DNA of 64,000 nucleotides from Vibrio aphrogenes (GTDB lineage: Bacteria; Pseudomonadota; Gammaproteobacteria; Enterobacterales; Vibrionaceae), in NCBI RefSeq assembly GCF_002157735.2, contig NZ_AP018690.1:310001-374000 (forward strand). The letters are read 5' to 3'. A model generated the notes under the pieces. The model did not search any database and was not told the DNA's origin. It saw only the letters and a program-made list of their open reading frames with translations. The translations under genes and the position numbers were made by a program. How positions within the stretch are numbered: position 1 is the stretch's first letter; each line of letters opens with the position of its first letter. Shown piece after piece: positions 53,196 to 62,986 of this stretch.

Positions 53196-54260
53196 ATGAA
53201 TCCATTCCAATGGCCTGACAATGGCGCTGTATCTTTAATCTGCAAACGTAAATGGGCAGAGACTTCAACCAGTGTCAGTGTAACCTTAGCGCCAGAGAGC
53301 GGTGAGCCACTTTGCTTTGATTTCATTCCTGGCCAGTTCATTACTTTGGGGATTGAGATTGACGGTAAAATGGAATACCGCGCATACTCTCTCAGCTCCA
53401 TTCCTAATCAAACCGAATTACAACTGACCATCAAACGAGTTGTTGATGGCAAAGTATCTAATTATATTGTCGATAGCCTAGAAGAAGGGCACGTTGTATC
53501 AGTATTAAAGCCGGCAGGTGAGTTTCATATAGAGCAACCACACGGTGAGCGTATTGTCTTATTAAGTGCCGGGTGTGGGATCACTCCGGTTATGTCAATG
53601 GCAAAGACTTTGCTTGCCGATGACAATGATAATACTGATATTCACTTTATCCATGCTGCTACGGCATTGGATCAAGTGATTTATCATCAAGAATTACTTG
53701 AAATGGCGGCCTCACATGAGCGTTTTCATTTAGATGTGATGCTTGAAGATGCCAAAGGTAGTCATTACCTCGAAGGGCGTTTAACTCAAGCAGCGCTCAA
53801 ACAATATTGCCCGGATATTGCAGATCGCAGTGCATTCTTATGTGGGCCAGTTGGTTTTATGGCGGCGATGCAAGAAAATCTCCAAGCGCTGGGTATGAAC
53901 ATGGACTATTTCTATCAAGAAAGTTTTACTCCGGCCGAATCTGAGCAACCCGAAGTCACACAACAAGGTTTAGCTGACAAAGCACAGGCATTGAGCCAAG
54001 CGAGTGTTTTTGTTCCAACATTTGATGCGCAAGTCGAAGTCAAAGTGGGTAGTGTCCTGATTGATGCCTTGGAAGCGGCTAAAGTACCTGTAATTGCGGC
54101 ATGTCGTAGTGGGATTTGTGGCTCATGCAAATGTAAAGTTACGCAAGGGGAATATACTCGCACTAGTACCGCGACCTTAACCGAAGAAGAATTAGAGCAA
54201 GGCTTTGTCTTGGCCTGTTCTTGTCAAATTGGCTCGGATGTCGAAGTGGCGCTGAATTAA
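53196..54260 (+). CDS. hcr: NADH oxidoreductase Hcr
   Basis: A 354-residue electron donor to Hcp. It has a ferredoxin-reductase-type FAD domain (EYRAYSLSSIPN near residue 52), an NAD domain (LLSAGCGITPVMSMAKTL near 122; AFLCGPVGFMAAMQ near 212) and a C-terminal plant-type 2Fe-2S domain (CRSGICGSCKCK plus LACSCQ, near residues 302-347). The length and domain order agree with enterobacterial Hcr. It lies 111 bases after hcp, with a hairpin between. Confidence 0.95.
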   Translation: MNPFQWPDNGAVSLICKRKWAETSTSVSVTLAPESGEPLCFDFIPGQFITLGIEIDGKMEYRAYSLSSIPNQTELQLTIKRVVDGKVSNYIVDSLEEGHVVSVLKPAGEFHIEQPHGERIVLLSAGCGITPVMSMAKTLLADDNDNTDIHFIHAATALDQVIYHQELLEMAASHERFHLDVMLEDAKGSHYLEGRLTQAALKQYCPDIADRSAFLCGPVGFMAAMQENLQALGMNMDYFYQESFTPAESEQPEVTQQGLADKAQALSQASVFVPTFDAQVEVKVGSVLIDALEAAKVPVIAACRSGICGSCKCKVTQGEYTRTSTATLTEEELEQGFVLACSCQIGSDVEVALN

Positions 54261-54288
54261 TCATTATTCCTATATTTATCGATAAAAG

Positions 54289-54322
54289 AAAAGGTCATGA
54301 TGATATTCATCATGACCTTTTT
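54289..54322. terminator. Bidirectional terminator between hcr and the sulfatase gene
   Basis: AAAAGGTCATGATGA and TCATCATGACCTTTT form a 15-bp perfect stem around a three-base loop, with T tracts in both directions between convergent genes. Confidence 0.93.
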
Positions 54323-54349
54323 GTCTCAATGTTCTTAAACAACGAATTA

Positions 54350-55897
54350 TTATTTCGTCGTTGGCGCTTCTTGAAGTTTTTTCATTACACTATCAAGGTT
54401 AAATGATGCAGGGCTTTGGCTTGGCGGGAATTCTTTGAAAGTTTCTAAGAATTTTGCCACGTAAGCTTGTGCTGGTACGTATAGATAAACATGATCCAAT
54501 ACCCAGTCCCAATAAGTGTTAGAAGTAATATCGGCTTCTTCATATGGGTCTGAACGTAGGTTGAATAGTTTAGGTGTACGTAATGGAGTGAATGGTTCTG
54601 CCCAGACTAATAAGGTTCCTTTTGCTCGTTGCTCCATGAAGACCACTTTCCAATCTTCATAACGAAGGGCAACCAGTTGACCATCATCATTGAAGTAGAA
54701 GAACTCTTTACGTGGTGATTCAGTCGCTTTACCTGTTAAGTAAGGAAGTTGGTTATAACCGTCAAGGTGTACTTTAAAGGTTTTGTCGCCAACTTTTTTA
54801 CCTTTAAGTAGTTCTTCTTTGACATTGGTTTGACCTACTGCGGCAAGGATAGTTGGGAACCAATCAAGACCACTGACAATTCCATTAGCTACGCTTCCTG
54901 GTTTTATATGACCAGGCCAACGGATCATAGCGGGTACACGGTAAGCGCCTTCCCAGTTAGTCACTTTTTCACTACGGAATGGGCTATTTGCTGCATCTGG
55001 CCATGAGTTTTTATGCGGACCATTATCGGTGGTGTAAAGTACGATTGTATTATCGGCAACACCTAGGTCATCCAATTTTTTCAAGATGGTTCCAACTTGG
55101 CCATCATGTTCAATCATGCCATCAGCGTATTCAGTACGAGAGTTTAGGCCAGGCTTATCACGATGCTCGGCTTTGACGTGAGTACGGAAGTGCATGCGGG
55201 TGGCATTCCACCATACAAAGAAAGGCTTATCGGCTTTTACTTGTTTTTCCATGAAATCCATCGCTGCAGAAACAGTTTCTTCATCAATGGTTTCCATACG
55301 TTTACGTGTTAATGGACCAGTGTCTTCAATTTTACCGTCAGCATAAGAGTGAATGACACCACGAGGGCCATATTTTTTCTTAAATTCTGGATCTTGTGGA
55401 TAGTTACGTTGCTCGGGTTCTTCTTCGGCATTGAGGTGATAAAGGTTACCAAAAAATTCATCAAATCCGTGATTGGTTGGTAAGAACTTATCACGGTCAC
55501 CTAAGTGGTTTTTACCAAATTGACCAGTCGCATAACCTAAAGGTTTTAACATTTGTGCGATAGTGACATCACGGTCTTGTAAACCCACATCAGCCCCGGG
55601 AAGACCAACTTTTGCGAGCCCTGTTCGCAAGGTTGTTTGGCCAGTAATAAAGGTTGAACGACCCGCAGTACAACTTTGCTCGGCGTAGTAGTCGGTAAAT
55701 ATTACCCCGTCATTGGCAATTTTATCGATGTTTGGAGTGTGATAGCCAACCAGTCCCATGGTGTAAGCAGAAATATTGGATTGACCAATATCATCGCCAA
55801 ATATTACTAAGATATTTGGTTTGTCTGTGGCTGAGTAAGCATTACATGAGGCGAGTACCGCCCCGAGGGTGAATGTTCTCTTTAAGATAGGATGCAT
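54350..55897 (-). CDS. Type I sulfatase (arylsulfatase), exported
   Basis: The start at 55897 follows AGGAGGATT and gives 515 residues. The N-terminus contains both a lipobox-like LASC (Cys18) and a possible cleavage after YSA, so it is exported and perhaps lipidated. Metal-binding DD in ILVIFGDDIGQSN and the sulfatase signature CTAGRSTFITGQ, with Cys76 as the residue to be matured to formylglycine, are clear, followed by GKNHLGD and TTDNGPHKNSWPD. The signature has Ala where most enzymes have Pro, which the family allows. No formylglycine-generating enzyme gene is seen in the window. The substrate is unknown. Confidence 0.9.
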   Translation of the reverse strand: MHPILKRTFTLGAVLASCNAYSATDKPNILVIFGDDIGQSNISAYTMGLVGYHTPNIDKIANDGVIFTDYYAEQSCTAGRSTFITGQTTLRTGLAKVGLPGADVGLQDRDVTIAQMLKPLGYATGQFGKNHLGDRDKFLPTNHGFDEFFGNLYHLNAEEEPEQRNYPQDPEFKKKYGPRGVIHSYADGKIEDTGPLTRKRMETIDEETVSAAMDFMEKQVKADKPFFVWWNATRMHFRTHVKAEHRDKPGLNSRTEYADGMIEHDGQVGTILKKLDDLGVADNTIVLYTTDNGPHKNSWPDAANSPFRSEKVTNWEGAYRVPAMIRWPGHIKPGSVANGIVSGLDWFPTILAAVGQTNVKEELLKGKKVGDKTFKVHLDGYNQLPYLTGKATESPRKEFFYFNDDGQLVALRYEDWKVVFMEQRAKGTLLVWAEPFTPLRTPKLFNLRSDPYEEADITSNTYWDWVLDHVYLYVPAQAYVAKFLETFKEFPPSQSPASFNLDSVMKKLQEAPTTK

Positions 55898-56274
55898 GAA
55901 TCCTCCTGAGCATTTATCCATAAATTGTAGAGTTAAACTCTAGGTACAAATATCAACTAACACTTTGATATTTAATTCCATTTATCAGTGTAATGTATCC
56001 GTTAACGAAATATTAGTGGTTGATATTAAATAGTTATGAACTTTTGTCCTTTATTTGTTCAATTTGTGGCTTAGAGCTAACTTCTGTTGTTATTTTGAAG
56101 CTTTTCTACATGGAATACTTATTACTATAAGTATGATAGTGACCATAACTCTATGAAGTTTATAAGCAATATAACCCTTGGTAATGTGAATTTAGACATA
56201 TACTAATTAATAGTACATATCTTAGTTATTGGTACATATCTTAGTTATTGGTAGATCATAATGATGAGGATTTT
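55898..56274. other. AT-rich divergent region between the sulfatase and moxR genes
   Basis: About 375 bases without a gene, holding the promoters of the divergent sulfatase and moxR-bat units. The only clear element is a 19-bp tandem duplication at 56213-56250 close to moxR. Confidence 0.6.
56213..56250. repeat. 19-bp perfect tandem duplication upstream of moxR
   Basis: GTACATATCTTAGTTATTG occurs at 56213-56231 and again at 56232-56250, followed by GTA. The second copy ends 24 bases before the moxR start, so the duplication lies in the probable promoter or leader. Confidence 0.95.
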
Positions 56275-57261
56275 ATGACAACGACACATGATTCAATACA
56301 AACACTGAAGGATCAGGTTGAACGATCCGTTGTAGGCCAATCCCATGTGGTCAATTCGTTAATATTGGGGTTATTGACTGGTGGGCATATTTTGTTGGAA
56401 GGATTGCCGGGCACCGCTAAAACTCGCTCAGTCAAAGCGCTAGCCAATGTGTTACAAACACAATTTGGCCGCATTCAATTTACTCCGGATCTACTACCGT
56501 CGGATGTGACCGGCACCGAGCTTTATCAAGAAGTTGAGGGTAAACATCAATTGCGTTTTCAAGCAGGGCCGATTTTTAACAATATTGTCCTTGCCGATGA
56601 AATAAACCGTGCACCAGCAAAAGTTCAAGCGGCATTATTAGAAGCGATGGCCGAAGGAACGATCACCGTCGGTGACAAAACGCATCAATTACCTGAATTA
56701 TTCATGGTACTTGCCACGCAAAACCCGATTGAGCAAGAAGGAACCTACCCATTACCTGAAGCTCAAATGGACCGTTTTTTATTAAAAGTCGACGTCGATT
56801 ACCCTGACGCTTCAGCAGAAAAAGAGATCATTCGTTTGGTGCGTCATGAAGAAAAGGGAGCGCAACAGTCTCAATCAGATTCGATAATCGCTACCCCGTT
56901 TGATATCCAATCGGTATTTGATGCTCGCGAGCAAATTGCTAAGGTGGAAGTCTCGGATATGGCGGAAGATTATATCGTTAATTTGATTATGGCGACCCGT
57001 TCACCAAGTGATTACCCCAATGCTTCTCTATCAAAATGGATTCAAGTTGGCTCGAGTCCCCGCGCCTCTATTGCGTTAGACAAATGTGCCCGAGCGCAGG
57101 CCTGGCTTGCCGGTCGTGATCATGTTATTCCGGATGATATTCGCGCCGTAGTACCTATGGTCATGGGACATCGTTTTATCCTTTCTTATGATGCGCTAGC
57201 CGACGGTGTGACTCATCAGCAAGTCATTGATGAATTATTGAATACAGTCACGATCGGTTAA
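56275..57261 (+). CDS. MoxR-family AAA+ ATPase
   Basis: The ATG at 56275 follows GAGGA and gives 328 residues. It has the MoxR pattern: Walker A-like LEGLPGTAKTRSVKALA near residue 46, Walker B FNNIVLADEINRAPAKVQAALLEAM near 105, the sensor ATQNPIEQEGTYPLPEAQMDRF and a C-terminal lid (VGSSPRASIAL). MoxR ATPases act as chaperones for partner von Willebrand A proteins. It opens a six-gene operon with DUF58, DUF4381 and Bat proteins. Confidence 0.94.
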   Translation: MTTTHDSIQTLKDQVERSVVGQSHVVNSLILGLLTGGHILLEGLPGTAKTRSVKALANVLQTQFGRIQFTPDLLPSDVTGTELYQEVEGKHQLRFQAGPIFNNIVLADEINRAPAKVQAALLEAMAEGTITVGDKTHQLPELFMVLATQNPIEQEGTYPLPEAQMDRFLLKVDVDYPDASAEKEIIRLVRHEEKGAQQSQSDSIIATPFDIQSVFDAREQIAKVEVSDMAEDYIVNLIMATRSPSDYPNASLSKWIQVGSSPRASIALDKCARAQAWLAGRDHVIPDDIRAVVPMVMGHRFILSYDALADGVTHQQVIDELLNTVTIG

Positions 57262-57271
57262 GAGAGGCGCT

Positions 57272-58216
57272 ATGGCAACGCAAGGTCTTGACTCAAGAAT
57301 ATATTGTGAATTTTCGCGTTTGGTTCGCTTACAAGCCCAAGTTCATTCGTTTAGCTTTTTACCCAAAATGAATGCGGGGACGGCGTTGGCGGGGCGGCAT
57401 AATTCACGTTTTCGTGGGCGAGGGTTGAACTTTGAAGAATTACGCCATTATCAATTAGGTGATGATATTCGAAATCTCGATTGGAAAGTGACCATTCGAA
57501 CTGGTAAGCCACACGTTAGAATGTATACCGAAGAAAAAGATCGCAATGTGATTGTTGCGGTCGATCAACGCAGTGGGATGTTTTTTTCTTCGGTGAATGT
57601 CATGAAGTCGGTGGTTGCTGCTGAAATTGCTGCACTGACCGGGTGGCGAGTGATTAAAGACAACGACCGAGTGGGATTTAGCTTTGCAACGCCCGAACAT
57701 TTGATTTATCACAAAGCGCAGCGTTCGCAAAATGATTTATTACGCGAACTTCGTTATTTAGCGCAACGTAACCAAGCCTTAAATGTCGATTCAAAAAATA
57801 CTCAACAAGTCACTTTTAGCGAATGGATTAAAAGTCTGGCTCAATTAAAGCTTAAAGCCGCAACGATTGTAATCATCAGTGATTGGCATGACACGACAGA
57901 GCAGGACATCAAACGTTTGCAGCATTTACAGCAACATAATGATGTCTTAAGCATTTTAGTAGCGGACCCTATGGAAGCGTCATTACCGGAAAATATTGCT
58001 AAAAATCGCTGGGTGATTGGTGATGGACATTATCAATTAAGCTTAGATACCCATCATAAAGTTAGCGCTGCCAATCAAAGTTTAACAACTCAAACGAATT
58101 TAAAGCGTGACCAGTTGATTAAAATTATGGCCATGAATGCCATGCCTGTGATTGAACTGGACACTAGCGGTGAGCACGTTAAACAATTTAAGCGTTCAAT
58201 TGGAGGTCCAGCATGA
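57272..58216 (+). CDS. DUF58-domain protein
   Basis: A 314-residue soluble protein with the DUF58 signature RHNSRFRGRGLNFEELRHYQLGDDIRNLDWKVTIRTGKPHVRMYTEEKDR (residues about 41-90) and a following von Willebrand A-like fold (VIVAVDQRSGMFF). DUF58 proteins always accompany MoxR ATPases. It starts ten bases after moxR and overlaps the next gene by four bases (ATGA). Confidence 0.92.
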   Translation: MATQGLDSRIYCEFSRLVRLQAQVHSFSFLPKMNAGTALAGRHNSRFRGRGLNFEELRHYQLGDDIRNLDWKVTIRTGKPHVRMYTEEKDRNVIVAVDQRSGMFFSSVNVMKSVVAAEIAALTGWRVIKDNDRVGFSFATPEHLIYHKAQRSQNDLLRELRYLAQRNQALNVDSKNTQQVTFSEWIKSLAQLKLKAATIVIISDWHDTTEQDIKRLQHLQQHNDVLSILVADPMEASLPENIAKNRWVIGDGHYQLSLDTHHKVSAANQSLTTQTNLKRDQLIKIMAMNAMPVIELDTSGEHVKQFKRSIGGPA

Positions 58217-58707
58217 CACAACCTGAACCACCAAGGTCTTATATTTTAAAAGGGTTAGAAGAAGTCGGCTTACCCGACCATGTTAGCTGGTTTCCTCAAA
58301 CTCTGGGTTGGAAAATTCTAGCCATGATTTTGTTGTTGGTCGTGATGTACTTTTCTTATAAAAAAGCGCGTTCTTGGTGGCTTAATCGTTATCGTATGGA
58401 AGCACTAAAAGTCACCACCGCACTACCTCTTGATGATCCTAAATTCGAATATAAATTATTTATCATTATTAAACGGGTCATGGGGCATTTAGATGCTCAG
58501 CATCAAGCACTTTATGGTGAGCAATTTGTGATGGCCTTGACGACTTATCCAATGCGTAGCCCGATTCAATTAGCGCCGCCTTTAGCACAAGCTTGGCTGG
58601 CCTCGTTGACCTCGACTCAATATGCGTTGACGGAATCGGATAAACAAGCACTCAAACATTATTGCTTAGCTTGGCTTCAGTATCACCATTTAGGGAGAGG
58701 TCAATGA
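58213..58707 (+). CDS. DUF4381-domain membrane protein
   Basis: A 164-residue protein with one central membrane helix (LGWKILAMILLLVVMYFSY, residues about 35-53) preceded by a short LPDHVSWFPQT segment and followed by a soluble helical domain. This matches the DUF4381 proteins found between DUF58 and BatA genes. Both ends overlap neighbours by four bases (ATGA), so the genes are translationally coupled. Function unknown beyond membership of the MoxR-Bat complex. Confidence 0.88.
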   Translation: MTQPEPPRSYILKGLEEVGLPDHVSWFPQTLGWKILAMILLLVVMYFSYKKARSWWLNRYRMEALKVTTALPLDDPKFEYKLFIIIKRVMGHLDAQHQALYGEQFVMALTTYPMRSPIQLAPPLAQAWLASLTSTQYALTESDKQALKHYCLAWLQYHHLGRGQ

Positions 58708-59759
58708 TCACTTCTTCGTTAGATTTTATCAGCCCACAATGGTTTTGGGTATTACCGCTGCCCATTTTGGTTTATTGGTTCGTTCCGGCTTATCGAACAA
58801 AGCGAACCGCCATTAAAGTGCCGTTTTTTGATTTATTGATTAACGCTTTGGGTGAAGAGCCTTCAGAAGGGGCAACTCAGTTGAAGCCTAGCTGGTGGCA
58901 ACGAATCATTTTATTGGTCAGTTGGTTATGTGTGGTCATTGCCTTAGCTCAGCCACAAATGCTTGGTGAACCACAAGTGCGTAAAAGTATGGGGCGAGAT
59001 GTGATGGTGGCGGTCGATTTATCAGGTTCGATGTCAGAACAAGATTTTACTGATGCCAATGGCAAAAGTATTGATCGCCTTAATGCGGCTAAATCGGTAC
59101 TAAAAGATTTCATTAAAGAGCGAGAAGGCGATCGGCTTGGTTTGATTTTGTTTGGTGATGCGGCATTTGTACAAACACCATTCACCGCAGATCATGAAGC
59201 ATGGTTGACATTATTAGATCAAACAGAAGTGGCAATGGCCGGTGAAAGTACGGCATTAGGTAATGCAATAGGGCTGGCGATTAAAACATTTGAACAAAGT
59301 TCTCAAGAGGCTGGGGCGGCTCAAAGGGAGAAAGTCGTGATTGTGTTAACCGATGGCAATGATACGGCCAGTTTTGTTGAACCGATTGATGCAGCCAAAG
59401 TAGCAGCGGCAAAAGGTGTGCGTATTCATGTTATTGCCATGGGAGATCCTACTACCGTTGGGGAGCAAGCACTGGATATGGATGTGATTAATAAAATTGC
59501 AAAAGATACCGGAGGACAAGCTTTCCAAGCCAAAGACCGCAATGGCTTACAAAAAGCTTATGATGATATTAATCAGCTTGAGCCTAAATTGTATGAAAGT
59601 ACCACTTATCGTCCCAAGGTTTCGTTGCAACATTATTTTATGGCTGTCGTCATGGTGTTGTATTTACTGGCCTTTACTCTAATGACAATAAAGCGTATTC
59701 GTAGCCAGTCACACGATAGAGCGTCTCAAGCCTCATCCAAAGGAGGTGAGCATGTTTGA
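58704..59759 (+). CDS. batA: BatA-like von Willebrand A protein
   Basis: The ATG at 58704 follows GGAGAGG and overlaps the previous stop; 351 residues. Two N-terminal membrane helices flank a short loop, then a von Willebrand A domain with the metal-ion site MVAVDLSGSMSEQDF near residue 103, IVLTDGNDTASFV near 212, and a C-terminal membrane helix. BatA with BatB-D was named for Bacteroides aerotolerance; the domain faces the periplasm. The C-terminus overlaps the start of batB. Confidence 0.93.
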   Translation: MITSSLDFISPQWFWVLPLPILVYWFVPAYRTKRTAIKVPFFDLLINALGEEPSEGATQLKPSWWQRIILLVSWLCVVIALAQPQMLGEPQVRKSMGRDVMVAVDLSGSMSEQDFTDANGKSIDRLNAAKSVLKDFIKEREGDRLGLILFGDAAFVQTPFTADHEAWLTLLDQTEVAMAGESTALGNAIGLAIKTFEQSSQEAGAAQREKVVIVLTDGNDTASFVEPIDAAKVAAAKGVRIHVIAMGDPTTVGEQALDMDVINKIAKDTGGQAFQAKDRNGLQKAYDDINQLEPKLYESTTYRPKVSLQHYFMAVVMVLYLLAFTLMTIKRIRSQSHDRASQASSKGGEHV

Positions 59760-61479
59760 TTCACTGCTTTGGCAACAAATATTGAGTCAGTTTCACTTCA
59801 TTCGCCCATGGTGGTTATTGAGCTTTATTCCATTTGGCATCATTGTTTTTTTACGTTGGTATTACGATGCAAAATCTGAGTTTTCGGATATTTTGCCGCC
59901 ACATTTACGACGTGCTTTGACCATAGGTGAGCAAGGATGGAAAAAACAGCTGCCGCTTAAATTACTCGCGATCTCGATTGCCATTGGGATTGTCATTTGT
60001 GCCGGACCGACATGGCAAAGAGAAGCCTCACCCTTTGGTGAAGATAAAGCCCAAATGGTGGTGGTATTAGACAATTCTGAATCGATGCTTGAAAGCGATT
60101 TAGCTCCCAGTCGTCTTGAACGTTCGAAACAAAAAATTCGTGACCTATTAACCTTACGAGCGGGAGGAAAAACCGGGTTGGTAGTGTATGCAGGCACCGC
60201 TCATACCGCCATGCCTTTAACTCAAGATAGCGCAGTGTTTGCTCCATTTTTAGCGGCAATTTCACCGGATATTATGCCGACCGCCGGAAAATTTGCGGAG
60301 ACCAGTTTACCGGTAGTTGACCGCTTATTGGATGGAGCTCTGGGCGGCACCATTTTATTAGTGACCGATGGCGTAACGCCTAAAGCAATCGAGGAATTTG
60401 CACAATTCTTTCAAGAAAAGCCATATCAATTATTGATTCTAGCGGCAGGGAATCCTGATGTCGCCACAAATAACCCGATTGATATGAAATCACTCCATAC
60501 ATTAGCCGATAAAACTCACGGCCGGGTGGTTGAAGTGACCGTGGATAATCGCGATATTCAAACCTTGAATAATGAGATTGAGCGAAATATGCAAATTAAT
60601 GGTGAGTCAGCAATGCCGTGGAAAGATATGAGTCATCCTCTCATTATTGTGATTGCTGTATTGATTTTATTTTGGTTCCGTAAAGGCTGGTTAGTGCAAT
60701 GGTGTTTGATTGCCACGTTGACCGTTGGCATGCTTCCTCATTCAGCTCATGCCTCGGTGTATCTAAAAGCGAAAGAGAATAGCCCTGTGGTGGAATTATC
60801 TTTATGGGATAAAATTTCGCAATCTTGGATGGATCTTTGGCTTACTCCTGAGCAGCAAGGTCAGCGTTTATTCAATCAATTAGACTATTTAGAGGCTGCT
60901 AAGCATTTTGAGGATCCAATGAAAAAAGGGATTGCCTACTATTATGCTGCGGAATTTAAACTGGCTCAGAGCGAATTTATTGAAGCTAAATCGGACTTGG
61001 GATTGTATTACGCGGCAAGTGCTTTAGCGCATCAACGTGAATATGTGGCCGCGAGAGGGTTGTTAACTCAATTATCTCAAAAAGAGGATTTATCCCCAGA
61101 GTTACTGAAAAAGGTGCAACATAACCTCGCCGTCGTCAAAGAGATTGTTGAGGATATTAACCGAATGAGTAAAAGCCAAGTGGGAACTGCGGATGGGCCG
61201 GGAGCGAGTCGGGAGCTTGGTAATGAACCTCAGACAGGAGATGGTGCCGATGAGCAAGCTTCAGCCCAAGAAACGGTACAAGAAAAATTGACTGCAGAGC
61301 AAATCTTGGGCAGTGATGAGTTAGCCAATAAATGGCTTAAAAAAGTGGATGCGGATCCTAAATTCTTTTTGAGTCGTAAGTTTGCCTTACAGTTGCAACA
61401 AAAGGCAGTCAGTGACACTGTCACCAAGTCGGCGTCAGATACCCAATCTGCTTCGTCGTCATCACAAGGAGAACAATAA
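59752..61479 (+). CDS. batB: BatB von Willebrand A protein fused to a BatC-like TPR domain
   Basis: The ATG at 59752 follows AAAGGAGGTGAGC; 575 residues. N-terminal membrane helices precede a von Willebrand A domain with the complete metal site VVVLDNSESMLES near residue 102 and a membrane helix near 300-340. After this comes a TPR-containing periplasmic part (YLEAAKHFEDPMKKGIAYYYAAEF, residues about 380-465) and a low-complexity Gln/Ser/Ala tail. The TPR part corresponds to BatC, so two proteins appear fused. It shares one base with batD. Confidence 0.92.
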   Translation: MFDSLLWQQILSQFHFIRPWWLLSFIPFGIIVFLRWYYDAKSEFSDILPPHLRRALTIGEQGWKKQLPLKLLAISIAIGIVICAGPTWQREASPFGEDKAQMVVVLDNSESMLESDLAPSRLERSKQKIRDLLTLRAGGKTGLVVYAGTAHTAMPLTQDSAVFAPFLAAISPDIMPTAGKFAETSLPVVDRLLDGALGGTILLVTDGVTPKAIEEFAQFFQEKPYQLLILAAGNPDVATNNPIDMKSLHTLADKTHGRVVEVTVDNRDIQTLNNEIERNMQINGESAMPWKDMSHPLIIVIAVLILFWFRKGWLVQWCLIATLTVGMLPHSAHASVYLKAKENSPVVELSLWDKISQSWMDLWLTPEQQGQRLFNQLDYLEAAKHFEDPMKKGIAYYYAAEFKLAQSEFIEAKSDLGLYYAASALAHQREYVAARGLLTQLSQKEDLSPELLKKVQHNLAVVKEIVEDINRMSKSQVGTADGPGASRELGNEPQTGDGADEQASAQETVQEKLTAEQILGSDELANKWLKKVDADPKFFLSRKFALQLQQKAVSDTVTKSASDTQSASSSSQGEQ

Positions 61480-62750
61480 TGAAGAGATCTCGTTGGCTGG
61501 TGGTGATAAGCCTTTTGATGATGGCGCTGACAACTTCATTGGCTCAGGCGCAATCTGAGAAAGTGAGCGCAATACAGACCCATAAAATTAGCGATCAGGT
61601 CGTGGAAGTAAAAACGTGGTTAGGTGCGGATGCTGACCATGTTCAAAAGGAGTTTGCAGTTAACCAACAAATCATACTGATTATCGATGTGAGCACCCCA
61701 CGTTGGTTTGTCGGTTCAACGACCATTGGTCATATCGATGTACCAAATTTAGTCGCTAAACAACGTCAAACCTCAGCGACAAATTATACGTCTTTACGTG
61801 ATGGACAAACCTGGGCACATCAACGCTGGGAAATCACCTTATATCCTCAACATTCTGGACAATATACGATCCCTGCATTACCTGTGACTACCCATATAGC
61901 CGGAAATCAGGCTAAAAAAGTCAAAGGGACGATCTGGACAAGTAAATTGACCTTTGATGCTCGTTTACCCGATGGAACCTTAACAGATAAAGAGCAATGG
62001 TTTTCGGCTACCGATGCCAGCATTAAACAGACATGGCTCACTTCTAACGAAAAAGTGAAAGTAGGAGATGCCATCACTCGCACTGTTAATATTGAAGCGA
62101 AAAATGCGTTATCCATGTTGTTGCCTCAAGCATTGAACAGTACTTCTAGTTCGCAGTACCAAGCCTATGCCGACCCTGCGCAATTATCCGATACCAGTGA
62201 GCGTGGAGAATATCTCTCCAGCCGTCAGGATAAAGTGGTTTATGTACTTCAACAGGGCGGCGATATTCGCTTTCCAGCACTTACTATCAAATGGTGGAAT
62301 ACCAAAACCCAAAAAGTAGAAACTGTGGTATTAGCTGGTAAGACTTTTCATGTAACCCATACACCAAGCTCATTTATTAAAGCGTATTGGCCAGTGATGG
62401 CCTACCTTTTGCTCATCGTCATTGGGCTTTGCGTGATATTGCTGATGATTCGTCGTTACTTACGTCATCATGAAATACCGTTATTCTTGCAGTTTCAACG
62501 TGCTGTGCGACAAAAAGACTATGCTCGTTCACGATTGATTTTATACATCAAATTAAAACGTGAAACTAAGAGTAATACATTTAATGCTAATGAGGGGGTG
62601 GCTGATATTGGTGAAACTCTTGTGCATGATGCAGCAACTTTGAATTGGCGGTCAATATGGCGAAAAATAAAGCCTAACCATCAACATTCTTCATCGATAT
62701 TGACGCCATTAGAGTTGGATAAAAAATTAAAAGAGCTCTCAAAGCATTAA
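61479..62750 (+). CDS. batD: BatD-like protein
   Basis: A 423-residue protein with a signal peptide (cleavage after SLAQA), a beta-rich periplasmic region (HRWEITLYPQHSGQYTIPALPVTTHIAG near residues 105-140, the BatD pattern; VVYVLQQGGDIRFPALTIKWW near 255), a membrane helix near 305-325 and a cytoplasmic tail. The ATG overlaps the batB stop by one base. It closes the moxR-bat operon; no strong terminator is visible after it. Confidence 0.88.
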   Translation: MKRSRWLVVISLLMMALTTSLAQAQSEKVSAIQTHKISDQVVEVKTWLGADADHVQKEFAVNQQIILIIDVSTPRWFVGSTTIGHIDVPNLVAKQRQTSATNYTSLRDGQTWAHQRWEITLYPQHSGQYTIPALPVTTHIAGNQAKKVKGTIWTSKLTFDARLPDGTLTDKEQWFSATDASIKQTWLTSNEKVKVGDAITRTVNIEAKNALSMLLPQALNSTSSSQYQAYADPAQLSDTSERGEYLSSRQDKVVYVLQQGGDIRFPALTIKWWNTKTQKVETVVLAGKTFHVTHTPSSFIKAYWPVMAYLLLIVIGLCVILLMIRRYLRHHEIPLFLQFQRAVRQKDYARSRLILYIKLKRETKSNTFNANEGVADIGETLVHDAATLNWRSIWRKIKPNHQHSSSILTPLELDKKLKELSKH

Positions 62751-62986
62751 GATCTTGTTGAGAGTATCTGAATTAAAGGTGGTGATAAAACAACCAGTGC
62801 TTATCGTCTAATATATTGATAGTGAATAGATTAAAAATAGGTATGACAAATAATTACGAATAATTGTGAAGAAGATTAAATTTATCGTTGATGTTTATTA
62901 AACCATGACAACAAACCGTAATCGGTTCTTTTATGTTTGGATAGTTTCAGTACAATGAGGAAAGCATTTTTATTTTGAAGTTGGCT

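Noticed and set aside
54350..62750. Defence system formed by moxR, von Willebrand A and neighbouring genes
   Set aside because: The MoxR-DUF58-DUF4381-BatA-BatB-BatD order is the well-known Bat operon, not a MoxR-based defence cassette; no nuclease or effector accompanies it.
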